Source of the DNA: Deltaproteobacteria bacterium
GTDB lineage: Bacteria > Desulfobacterota > DSM-4660 > Desulfatiglandales > Desulfatiglandaceae
Length of the DNA stretch: 32,038 bases
Direction: 5' to 3'
Assembly: GCA_029933075.1 (NCBI GenBank)
Contig: JAOZOW010000012.1
Location: forward strand, 1-32,038
The first letter of the stretch is position 1. The number at the start of each line of letters is the position of its first letter. Under the pieces are notes generated by a model, which was not told the DNA's origin, made no database searches, and worked only from the letters and a program-made list of their open reading frames with translations. Positions 1-7,359 of the stretch are shown in pieces. The position numbers and the translations under genes were made by a program.

Positions 1-199
1 GCAGCCGACTAACCAACCGCGGAGTAGATCATCTGGTCGCCCCCCATGCGGGGGCGTGGATTGAAACAGGTCCAATTAACAGAGAAATGGGAAAAATATA
101 TGTCGCCCCCCATGCGGGGGCGTGGATTGAAACATTTTAGACTCTATCCTGCCAAGGTATTGAGGGCGTCGCCCCCCATGCGGGGGCGTGGGCCGCGAC
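1..199 (+). CRISPR. CRISPR array, trailing end, type I-C-like repeats (continues off the left edge)
   Basis: Two identical 32-base repeats lie at 36-67 and 102-133. A third copy at 168-199 matches through its first 24 bases and then diverges at five of the last eight, as a terminal repeat often does. Each repeat starts GTCGCCCCCCATGCGG, carries an internal GC-rich palindrome and ends in ATTGAAAC, which is the wording of type I-C repeats. Spacers at 68-101 and 134-167 are both 34 bases. Bases 1-35 have the length of another spacer, so the array continues to the left. The ATTGAAAC 3' handle and the degenerate right-hand repeat indicate transcription left to right, with the leader and any cas genes outside the window. 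No cas gene is visible here. Confidence 0.95.
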
Positions 200-224
200 A
201 AATTAGGTTGTTATTTGGAGGCGT

Positions 225-512
225 ATGAAATCAGTTGATGTCAAGACATTGTTTCGGCCATCCCTTTTCTGGGATGCTGATGAAATTGATCCGGTCCGGC
301 ATGCGGCCTATATCATTGGTCGAGTCCTTGACTATGGGGATGAAAAAGATGTGGCCCGGCTCATGAAAATGTATCAAAAGGAGGAGATCATCTCGGTCAT
401 AAAAACACGAAGGGGGCTGTTTCCAGAAACCGGGAAATACTGGGCGGTTAAGTTTGATATACCGCTTTCCGAGGTAGCATGTTTGCGCAAGTACTATCCC
501 AAGAAGCCATGA
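225..512 (+). CDS. Small hypothetical protein, DUF6922-like, orphan
   Basis: A 95-residue soluble protein with no signal peptide or membrane segment. It starts at an ATG preceded by GGAGG (217-221) at a short spacing of 3 bases, only 25 bases after the degenerate last CRISPR repeat. Its wording (an FWD motif near the N-terminus, a central RVLDYGDEKDV stretch, then a conserved Trp and an IPLSEVACLRKYY tail) resembles the small DUF6922-type proteins that often sit beside AbiEii-like nucleotidyltransferase genes. That assignment is from memory and is moderate only. No nucleotidyltransferase partner follows; a terminator at 529-552 ends the unit and dinB lies convergent. It could be an orphan antitoxin-like remnant, but the function is unknown. 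Confidence 0.7.
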   Translation: MKSVDVKTLFRPSLFWDADEIDPVRHAAYIIGRVLDYGDEKDVARLMKMYQKEEIISVIKTRRGLFPETGKYWAVKFDIPLSEVACLRKYYPKKP

Positions 513-528
513 ATGCAATTTACAGCGG

Positions 529-552
529 GTCTCTAAAAGAGACTTTATTTTT
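529..552 (+). terminator. Intrinsic terminator after the small DUF6922-like gene
   Basis: GTCTCT (529-534) and AGAGAC (538-543) form a perfect 6-bp stem with an AAA loop, followed by TTTATTTTT (544-552). It lies 16 bases after the stop of the gene ending at 512 and its T-tract overlaps the dinB stop codon at 545-547, so the convergent genes share these bases. Confidence 0.75.
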
Positions 553-1735
553 CGAGAAGGGTTCCGGGGCGGACACTATCCTCTCCATGTTTCTCATATA
601 AAGAATCGAGGGCCATGTTCAGGCTCTTTCTCTTTTTGAATTGCTCATCCCGATCAAACAGGGAGAACTGGCTTTCCTTTCCATGAAAGCTGAGCTGGGA
701 CAGCGAGATCCCTAGGAGCCGTACCGGCCTCATACCTACCGCAGTCTTTCTTAGGAGCCGGCATGCAGTGGAATATATTTCAAAACCATCGTCTGTGGGA
801 CTGGAAAGCGTCTCGGCCCTGGTTATCTGGCGGAAGTCGCTGTATTTTACCTTCAGGGTGATGGTCCTGCCAGCGGCTTGCATCTTACGCGCCCGGTGAG
901 CCACCTTGTTCGAAAGGCGTAAGATCTCTTTTTTGCCCGCATCGATATCCTGGATATCCTGGGAGAAGGTTTCTTCATGGCTGATGGATTTCACCTCGTG
1001 ATCCGCTACGACCTCGCGCTCATCTATTCCCATTGACAGCTGATGCATCTTGAGGCCATATTTACCGAATTTCTTCTCGAGGACCTTGACGGGCATCTGC
1101 CTCAAATCCTTAAATGTCCGAACCTTGAGACGCATCAGGGCCTCCCTGGTTGCCTTTCCCACTCCCCACATTTTCTCTATGGGCAGCGGATCAAGGAACT
1201 CTCTTACCCTGTCAGAGGGTACAATGGTGAGGCCATCGGGCTTGTCCATGTCAGAGGCGATCTTGGCAACAAACTTGTTCGGAGCCACGCCGGCTGAAAC
1301 GGTGAGCCCCGTCTCTTCCAAAACGCACCGCTTGATCTTTTCGGCAATACTTTCGGGCTGGCCAAAAAGGCGCAGGGAGCCTGTAACGTCCAGAAACGCC
1401 TCGTCTATGGAAAGGGGCTCCACCAGTGGAGTGAAACGATAAAAAATCTCGAATACCTGCCTCGAGACTTCCTTGTATCTTCTCATTCTGACCGGCAGAA
1501 ATATTCCTTGGGGGCACAGACGCATGGCTGTGGCCATGGGCTGGGCGGAATGAACGCCGAACTTTCTGGCTTCATATGAGGCAGAGGATACCACGCCCCT
1601 TTCCCGGCTGCCGCCCACAATAACCGGCTTGCCTTTCAATGCCGGATTATCCAGTGCCTCCACCGAGGGATAGAAGGCATCCATATCCAGGTGAATGATG
1701 GCCCTTGCTTTCAATTGGTTATTCCTGTTTTTCAA
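545..1735 (-). CDS. dinB: DNA polymerase IV (Y-family translesion polymerase)
   Basis: A 396-residue error-prone polymerase that bypasses DNA lesions, normally held to the sliding clamp. The N-terminal IIHLDMDAFY carries catalytic Asp17 with Tyr22 at the steric-gate position, and SIDEAFLDV supplies Asp111 and Glu112. The thumb and little-finger domains follow, including VKYSDFRQITR. A clamp-binding motif QFSLF is at residues 356-360, followed by about 36 more residues. Length is close to other DinB proteins. The start lies inside the 3' end of the upstream Mut7-C gene (17-base overlap), so the two are probably translated from one transcript. The next internal Met is residue 18, inside the catalytic motif, so this start is secure. 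I see no LexA-type operator just upstream. Confidence 0.95.
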   Translation of the reverse strand: MKNRNNQLKARAIIHLDMDAFYPSVEALDNPALKGKPVIVGGSRERGVVSSASYEARKFGVHSAQPMATAMRLCPQGIFLPVRMRRYKEVSRQVFEIFYRFTPLVEPLSIDEAFLDVTGSLRLFGQPESIAEKIKRCVLEETGLTVSAGVAPNKFVAKIASDMDKPDGLTIVPSDRVREFLDPLPIEKMWGVGKATREALMRLKVRTFKDLRQMPVKVLEKKFGKYGLKMHQLSMGIDEREVVADHEVKSISHEETFSQDIQDIDAGKKEILRLSNKVAHRARKMQAAGRTITLKVKYSDFRQITRAETLSSPTDDGFEIYSTACRLLRKTAVGMRPVRLLGISLSQLSFHGKESQFSLFDRDEQFKKRKSLNMALDSLYEKHGEDSVRPGTLLEK

Positions 1736-2501
1736 GTGAGTTGTCCGCCTCTCGGGATCCCGGCCCGTCCAGTATCAGGTCGATGATTTTTTTCAACTCA
1801 ATATAATGAGGTCCCCTCCAGTAGATTTTGTCGCAGGTGCTACACATGGTGTATTCGTGGTAAAGATCTTTTGTCTTCGGAGGGATCCTGTGGATAATTT
1901 TCTCCTTTGGCACCTTTTCCAGCAGGTTGTTGCAACCAAGACATCTTGAAAAAGGGTTTATGCTCTCCCTGAGATCCAGATAGTCTATGATTCGCTTTAT
2001 TTGGCTTTCGACTGTCCCCGGCCTTACGAAGATTCCGTGGGTTACCTCTCTGAATTTCAGTAGTTTTTTGCTCCTTGTGAGTATTATTCTCTTTTGTCTT
2101 CTGGATATTTCAATGAGCTGCCGGTTGGAGAGCAGGGGGTCGTAATACACGTCAAGACCCAGCAACCTCATATATTTTACCATATCTCGCAAATGGACAT
2201 GAGCTATGAACCTGGTATCCCGAAGAGGAACCTTTCTCAGTCGTGTAGCATTTTCAATATTGAGCGATTCAAATACTGGATATACGCTTACCCGGTCTCC
2301 ATCTTGGATAATATAACTGAAATCTACGGATTTTCCGTTTATCAAGATGAGGTCGATTTCCGTATGAGGGACTCCGAGCGCCTCGATCATGTCTTTTACG
2401 GACCTTTTCCCCTGGAAGGCGGCTTCAAAGTCGGTTTTTCGTTGGCATTCAGGGAGAAAGTCGTTTAATTCTTCATAAAAGCGGAATATTGCTTTTGGCA
2501 T
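1719..2501 (-). CDS. Mut7-C family protein: ubiquitin-like fold plus PIN-like domain plus zinc ribbon
   Basis: A 260-residue protein. The start at 2501 is chosen over an in-frame ATG at 2540 because GGGGAA sits just upstream and the ubiquitin-like domain begins immediately. Residues 1-80 look like the Mut7-C ubiquitin-like domain. About 90-180 match the PIN-like Mut7-C domain (FIAHVHLRDMVKYMRLLG ... IILTRSKKLL). A zinc ribbon follows with CLGC and CSTC pairs. In the usual family pattern the PIN site is FxAD...D...LTRD. Here those three acidic positions read His, Asn and Ser, so nuclease activity is doubtful. It overlaps dinB, which lies downstream. The family assignment is confident; the biological role is not known. 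Confidence 0.85.
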   Translation of the reverse strand: MPKAIFRFYEELNDFLPECQRKTDFEAAFQGKRSVKDMIEALGVPHTEIDLILINGKSVDFSYIIQDGDRVSVYPVFESLNIENATRLRKVPLRDTRFIAHVHLRDMVKYMRLLGLDVYYDPLLSNRQLIEISRRQKRIILTRSKKLLKFREVTHGIFVRPGTVESQIKRIIDYLDLRESINPFSRCLGCNNLLEKVPKEKIIHRIPPKTKDLYHEYTMCSTCDKIYWRGPHYIELKKIIDLILDGPGSREADNSLEKQE

Positions 2502-2792
2502 CGATTCCCCACTGGTGCAAGGGCATTTCAGGAGGAGCATTTCCGGGGTCCCGGCACCGTGCTTTCAGTCAACTCGGGTATGAGTTGGGTGAAGGATGAA
2601 CCGATTATACATTGGCTGTTCTTGCAGGAAAAACAAAAACTGCGGCCGGGGATATTTTTTCCCCTGCCGCAGCAGGCCTGCACCCCGGGAGTAACTTTGG
2701 GGTTTGGCCATTTGATGGGGCATCGGTCAAGCGGGTGGTTCTTTACAGGGCGCGTAAATTGGAGTATCAATACAGCATGTGAGGAAAGCGCC

Positions 2793-3452
2793 ATGATCAA
2801 AGAAAATGTGGAGAAGATTCTCAACGAGCTCCCGGATGGCGTCGGTCTTGTGGCAGCCGCCAAGACGAGGACACCGGAGGAGATCCTGGAGTGCGTGGAG
2901 GCCGGGGTCGGCATCATTGGAGAGAACTATGTCCAGGAGGCCGAGAGGGCTTACTCTGTAATAGGGGACAGGGCCCGGTGGCACATGATCGGGCATCTCC
3001 AGAGCAACAAGGCCAAGAAAGCGGTCAAGATCTTCGACATGATCGAGACGGTGGACTCTGTCAAACTTGCAAAGGCCATTGACAGGGCGTGCGAGAAGAT
3101 CGGGAGGACAATGCCGATCCTCATCGAGATAAACAGCGGCGAAGAACCTCAGAAGGCGGGTGTAATGCCAGAAGATGCCGTCGGGCTTGTCAAAGAAATC
3201 TCCGGCCTCAATAATATTGAAATCCTCGGGCTCATGACCATGGGCCCCTTTGCAGGGGATCCCGAGGAGGCGCGTCCCTATTTTCAGAAGACCAGAGCGC
3301 TCTTTGAAGAAATCAAGGGCCTGGAGCTTCCCCGTGTGGAGATGAAGTACCTATCCATGGGCATGTCCAATTCTTACAAAGTAGCCATAGAGGAGGGAGC
3401 GAATCTGGTCAGGATCGGCACGAAAATATTTGGTGAACGCCATTACGATTGA
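2793..3452 (+). CDS. yggS: YggS/PROSC family PLP homeostasis protein
   Basis: A 219-residue PLP-binding protein of the YggS/PLPBP family, which holds pyridoxal 5'-phosphate on a lysine and buffers the free cofactor; it has no known enzymatic reaction. The PLP lysine is in AAKTRTPEE near the N-terminus. Family motifs follow: GENYVQEA, WHMIGHLQSNKAKKAV, LIEINSGEEPQKAG, GLMTMGP, LSMGMSNSY and RIGTKIFGER. The reading frame opens further upstream, but the ATG at 2793 is preceded by GAGGAAAG (2781-2788) and gives the usual family length. The TtcA-family gene follows after 45 bases in the same direction, so they may be co-transcribed. Bases 2502-2792 upstream hold no gene I can support. Confidence 0.93.
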   Translation: MIKENVEKILNELPDGVGLVAAAKTRTPEEILECVEAGVGIIGENYVQEAERAYSVIGDRARWHMIGHLQSNKAKKAVKIFDMIETVDSVKLAKAIDRACEKIGRTMPILIEINSGEEPQKAGVMPEDAVGLVKEISGLNNIEILGLMTMGPFAGDPEEARPYFQKTRALFEEIKGLELPRVEMKYLSMGMSNSYKVAIEEGANLVRIGTKIFGERHYD

Positions 3453-3497
3453 GACGAGGGGCCTGGAGACGAGAGGACTTTCCGTGAGGCGGGAGCA

Positions 3498-4217
3498 GTG
3501 AGTTTTGTTGCAAAGGAGCTCAGGCGCCTTGTGGGAAAGGCGATCCATGAGCGGGACATGATCCGGGATGGGGATCATGTGCTTGTATCAGTTTCCGGGG
3601 GGAAAGACAGCCTCACACTCCTGTGGATGTTGAGGGAGCGACTGCAAAGAATTCCGATCAGTTATCGGATCACGGCCGTTCATGTGGACCCTGGTTTCGG
3701 TGCCGATTCAGCCACCCGAATGGCGGCTTTTTTTTCCGAACACGGCTTTGAATACCGGGTGATCCCGAGCGATGTGGGGCCCAGGGCACACGGCCCGGAA
3801 AATCGGGAGAATCCCTGCTTCCTTTGCTCGAGGCTGAGACGGAAGCTGATTTTCGAACTGGCCGATGAACTTGGCTGCAACAAGATCGCCTTCGGTCATC
3901 ATAAGGACGACCTGATCGAGACTTTCTTCCTGAATATTTTTTACGGGGCCAGCATCAGTACCATGATGCCGGTGCAGCCCTTTTTCGATGGAAGGCTGAC
4001 CGTACTCAGGCCCCTTTATATGACAGATGAAGACATCATCAGGCGCTTCGCCAGGTCCATGGGCTGGTCCAGGATCGACCTTGGCTGCCCCACGGCAGGT
4101 TCATCAAAACGGGAGGAGATCAGGGAGATACTCAGACACTTATACAGATCGAACCGGAAGGTTAAAGGAAATATTTTTCACGCCCTGCAGAATGTGAAAT
4201 CCGAGTATCTCTTGTAG
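3498..4217 (+). CDS. TtcA-family PP-loop ATPase (tRNA 2-thiocytidine-type)
   Basis: A 239-residue ATP-dependent tRNA-thiolation-type enzyme. It starts at GTG 3498 behind GAGGCGGGAG. The PP-loop is VSVSGGKDSLTLLW (residues 30-43), followed by CFLCSRLRRK and GHHKDDLIETFFLN. TtcA proteins bind a 4Fe-4S cluster through three cysteines, two in the first CxxC and the first of a second CxxC. Here CFLC is intact, but the second motif is GCPTAG with only its first Cys, so the three ligands are present and the fourth, non-ligand Cys is not. It is shorter than the roughly 310-residue E. coli TtcA. Modification of C32 of tRNA is the best guess; another PP-loop substrate remains possible. Confidence 0.85.
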   Translation: MSFVAKELRRLVGKAIHERDMIRDGDHVLVSVSGGKDSLTLLWMLRERLQRIPISYRITAVHVDPGFGADSATRMAAFFSEHGFEYRVIPSDVGPRAHGPENRENPCFLCSRLRRKLIFELADELGCNKIAFGHHKDDLIETFFLNIFYGASISTMMPVQPFFDGRLTVLRPLYMTDEDIIRRFARSMGWSRIDLGCPTAGSSKREEIREILRHLYRSNRKVKGNIFHALQNVKSEYLL

Positions 4218-4293
4218 ACCTTTTGCGCGGCTATACGCCTGGCCGTGGACGGATTAAATTTGTCCTTGCCCGGGAGAGGCGCGACCTTTATAA

Positions 4294-4350
4294 TCCATGA
4301 CATGTTCATGGAGTGGATCCATGTTTTATCGAAACGGTGATGACATGTTC
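4294..4350. repeat. Inverted repeat plus 11-base direct repeat, candidate operator
   Basis: TCCATGA (4294-4300) and TCATGGA (4306-4312) form a 7-base inverted repeat with a 5-base spacer. ATGACATGTTC occurs at 4297-4307 and again at 4340-4350, four helical turns apart. They lie in the 195-base gap before the membrane-anchored protein. There is no T-tract, so a protein-binding site is more likely than a terminator. No functional evidence. Confidence 0.35.
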
Positions 4351-4412
4351 GCTCGCCTGACGCATTCTTGCCAGCGGCGCGGTATTGTCTGCGTTGATGG
4401 ACTGTGGTGATT

Positions 4413-5438
4413 ATGCCTGATTCCAACGAAGAAAACATTGAGAAGCCTGTGGAACCGGACGATAAGGACGCGGTTGACAGGGATGATGAGCCAGCTCAAG
4501 AAGAGCCGGAGAAGGCCGAGCCCGAGGAGGCTTTTCTGGATGAGGATCGCCTTGTTACCCTTATACTGGTTGCCTTGCTGGTGCTGGGTTTAGTGGGACT
4601 CGCGGCCTTTTATTTTACCACGTCGGGTCATGAGAAGAGGACAATGACTGGGAAATACCCCGGGAGTGCCCAGGTGATGCCGCCTGAGTCGGCCTTGGGG
4701 AAGAGCAGTGATGTTACACTGAGGGATCGAAAAGCAGCAGCCCCCGGTATATCACCGATAAAACAAAAGCAGATTGCAGAAGGTGATGATACGGCTCGGA
4801 GGCTGCCCTCCGGGCGGGAAGCTGGAATTGCCCCGGAAGAAGCAGTTGCTTCAGTTGAGGAGAAGCGTTCTCAGGAGATACATGAGTCTGTAACGGAAAA
4901 GCAGGGCAATATCCCTTCGGCCCAGGGTACACCCGAAGAGACGAGTGAACCGAGAACCGGATCTGTTGAAAAGTCTGTCTCCCCTGGCCTGCCGGGCCCT
5001 CCGGATGATAGGGGTGCCAAACCGGAGGAAGAAGAGGCAAAGGCGGCAGCCCCCGGCGCTGTTTCTCCGGAACCATCCTTAGCTGTCATCCGGGAGCAGG
5101 CAAGGGCCAATGGCACCTTCTTCGGGGCCCAGAAGGTCACCGAAGGTATCATTGTGGGGAAAAGAGGTACGAGGGGTGATCGGGCCGATATTTACAAGAT
5201 CCATGCCACGGGAAACAGGATGGTCCTAACCCTGGACCCCTTCTTGAGTGAGGAGGGCAGACGATTTTATCTTACCGTGTTTGATCAAAACAGAAAGCCG
5301 ATCGGGAGTATATCGTCCAGAACCGGCCCCACCGTAAATCTTAATGTTGCTCCCGACAGGAGCTATTATATCATGCTCGACCTTAGCAAAGCCCCCATTG
5401 GGGAGCCTGAGTACAGGGTGAGCGTCCATTTCAAGTAG
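4413..5438 (+). CDS. Membrane-anchored hypothetical protein with a beta-rich C-terminal domain
   Basis: About 341 residues. An acidic cytoplasmic N-terminus rich in Glu, Asp and Pro (1-46) is followed by one membrane helix (LVTLILVALLVLGLVGLAAF). Then comes a low-complexity linker of some 150 residues rich in Pro, Glu, Ala and Ser, and a C-terminal domain from about residue 230. That domain reads as alternating strands (ADIYKIHATGNRMVLTLDP ... FYLTVFDQNRKPIGS ... YYIMLDLSKAPIGEPEYRVSV) and resembles PPC-type beta-sandwich domains. The predicted topology puts this domain in the periplasm. ATG 4413 is taken, but in-frame GTGs at 4404 and 4407 are possible and no strong ribosome site separates them. 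The 5'-nucleotidase gene follows in the same direction. Function unknown. Confidence 0.75.
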   Translation: MPDSNEENIEKPVEPDDKDAVDRDDEPAQEEPEKAEPEEAFLDEDRLVTLILVALLVLGLVGLAAFYFTTSGHEKRTMTGKYPGSAQVMPPESALGKSSDVTLRDRKAAAPGISPIKQKQIAEGDDTARRLPSGREAGIAPEEAVASVEEKRSQEIHESVTEKQGNIPSAQGTPEETSEPRTGSVEKSVSPGLPGPPDDRGAKPEEEEAKAAAPGAVSPEPSLAVIREQARANGTFFGAQKVTEGIIVGKRGTRGDRADIYKIHATGNRMVLTLDPFLSEEGRRFYLTVFDQNRKPIGSISSRTGPTVNLNVAPDRSYYIMLDLSKAPIGEPEYRVSVHFK

Positions 5439-5523
5439 ATACCACTCGCATATAGCTTTCCGGAATCAATTTTAATATCATTGCAGAGGAAGGGAAATCG
5501 GCTCTCCCCTGCCGGCCTGCGCG

Positions 5524-7359
5524 GTGAAGACCCATGGCCGGAGTTGTAAGGCTTGGCAGGGCCAAGGCAAGAGAAAGGACAACGTCATCTTGAAAGAATC
5601 ACCGGCGGACTGGCGGCACACAGGCGTCTCTTTCATAGGCCTCAAGAGAACGAACAGGATCGTTTTCCTGTTACTTGCCCTCGTTGGTGTTCTGCTGGTC
5701 CGGGGGTTGAGTTGGGGTAAGGGATCGTCCGATGACGCTCCTGTCCACCATTTGGTGGTCCTTCACACCAACGACACCCACGGGCATCCCCTGAAGTTCT
5801 ACCTCTACCCCGCCCCTGACGTGGGAGGGCTTCCTGCCCGCGCCACCCTGATAAAGGGGATCAAAAAGGAAAATGAAAATGTCCTCCTCCTTGATGCGGG
5901 GGATCTCAACACCGGTAGGGCCGAGTCAAACCTGTTCAGGGCCAAGCCGGATATTATCGGCTACAACTATATAGGTTATGATGCCATGGCCTTGGGAAAT
6001 CATGAATTTGATCACCCCCTGGATGTCCTGCGAATGCAGATGGCTTGGGCAAAATTTCCCTTTCTTTCAGCCAATATCAGAGTCCCCGGCGGCAAATATT
6101 TGGCAAGGCCTTACATCATCAAAGCGTTCAAAGGCTTTAAGGTGGCCGTGTTAGGGCTCACCACTACCGAAACGAGGGGGATAGCGAACCCTCAAAACAT
6201 TGATGGTTTGATTTTTCTCGATGAAGTTGAGACCGCACGCAACCTGGTACCGGAATTGAGAAGACAGGCGGACCTGGTCATTGCGCTGGTCCATCTGGGG
6301 ATCTATCCCTCTTGGAACAGGGGTTCAAAAAGATTAGCCAATGAAGTGGAAGGCATTGATCTCATTGTAGACGGACACACCCATACAAGGCTTGATGCCC
6401 CCATTGTCGTGAAGCACAAGGCATCGGGCCGCAGGACGTTGATCGTTCAGGCCTGGAAATGGGGCCTCCTGATGGGGAGGGTTGACCTGTGGTTTCAGGA
6501 CAGCAAGATCAGGGATTACCGATTCCGTGCCATTCCAGTAAACCTCAAGACCGTGCATAAGAGGGCCCATGGCCGCAGGGCGTATCGTTTTGTTGGCAGC
6601 GAGGTCAAGGAGGACCGCAGGCTCCTGGCCATGCTGAAACCTTACGCGGATGAGGTGAAGGCACGGCTGTCCGAGGTCATCGGATATGCGGAGAGGCCGT
6701 TTCTGTACAGGTATGCAAGAAGAAAGGAGACCCCTTTAGGCGACCTGGTGGCAGACTCCATGCTCTGGTTTACCAGGAGGCTGGGCGTGGATTTTGCGAT
6801 CCAAAACGGCGGCGGCATCAGGGACAACTTGGAACCGGGTCCGATCACCATGAGGGATATTTACGACATCCTTCCCTTTGAGAACACCGTGGTAGTGCTG
6901 AGTTTGACGGGAAAGGATATCGAGGCGGTGTTTGACCGTATCGGGGCCGTAACAAGGGGGAGAGGCGCCTTCCCCCAGGTCTCGGAGGGCCTGAGATTCA
7001 CCATCAACCAGCAGAAAAAGAGATGCGAAAACATTCTCATCCACGGGCGGCCCGTAGATCCTGCCAGGGTTTACCGGGTAGCCACCAATTCCTATCTGGC
7101 AAATGGCGGTGACGGCTATTTCGTATTCAGGGATGCAGAAGAAAAATATGACACGTCAATGCTCCAGAGGGATGTCTTGATTCGGTACATCCGATCGCTG
7201 GGAGGGCGCATCAGGCCCAAGAACCGTAGGAGGATCCACATCATCGAAAGGGCCCAGCCCCTTTCAGCCCTGGATCCCCCAGCCCAGAGCGACCCCTCTC
7301 AGCCTATTGCTGTTTTTCCAGCCACTCCCGTTTCAAATTCCGCAGCCTGCCTCCCTTGA
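5524..7359 (+). CDS. UshA/5'-nucleotidase family metallophosphoesterase, exported or anchored
   Basis: A 611-residue enzyme expected to hydrolyse 5'-nucleotides or related phosphoesters outside the cytoplasm. A hydrophobic segment (about residues 46-60) acts as signal or anchor. The metallophosphoesterase domain shows LHTNDTHGH (80-88), LLLDAGD (121-127), GNHEFD (158-163), VHLG and VDGHTHTR, supplying the two-metal site. The C-terminal 5'-nucleotidase domain shows NGGGIRDN, a DILPFENTVVVL stretch and NGGDGYFVF. The GTG at 5524 has no good ribosome site; a TTG at 5590 preceded by GAGAAAGGA would give a shorter N-terminus nearer the hydrophobic segment. The last 18 codons overlap the convergent tgt gene by 56 bases, and this tail has no recognisable domain. 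Confidence 0.9.
   Translation: MKTHGRSCKAWQGQGKRKDNVILKESPADWRHTGVSFIGLKRTNRIVFLLLALVGVLLVRGLSWGKGSSDDAPVHHLVVLHTNDTHGHPLKFYLYPAPDVGGLPARATLIKGIKKENENVLLLDAGDLNTGRAESNLFRAKPDIIGYNYIGYDAMALGNHEFDHPLDVLRMQMAWAKFPFLSANIRVPGGKYLARPYIIKAFKGFKVAVLGLTTTETRGIANPQNIDGLIFLDEVETARNLVPELRRQADLVIALVHLGIYPSWNRGSKRLANEVEGIDLIVDGHTHTRLDAPIVVKHKASGRRTLIVQAWKWGLLMGRVDLWFQDSKIRDYRFRAIPVNLKTVHKRAHGRRAYRFVGSEVKEDRRLLAMLKPYADEVKARLSEVIGYAERPFLYRYARRKETPLGDLVADSMLWFTRRLGVDFAIQNGGGIRDNLEPGPITMRDIYDILPFENTVVVLSLTGKDIEAVFDRIGAVTRGRGAFPQVSEGLRFTINQQKKRCENILIHGRPVDPARVYRVATNSYLANGGDGYFVFRDAEEKYDTSMLQRDVLIRYIRSLGGRIRPKNRRRIHIIERAQPLSALDPPAQSDPSQPIAVFPATPVSNSAACLP

Noticed and set aside
2528-2792. Cys-rich reading frame on the minus strand in the gap before yggS (CPIKWPNP, ACCGRGK, FCFSCKNSQC)
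   Set aside because: The cysteine spacing is suggestive of a small zinc-binding protein, but there is no ATG or GTG in a sensible place and no ribosome site. The longer frame only opens antisense to yggS.
3451-3473. Direct repeat GAGACGAG at 3451-3458 and 3466-3473
   Set aside because: Short, next to the yggS stop codon, and without any symmetry or conserved context.
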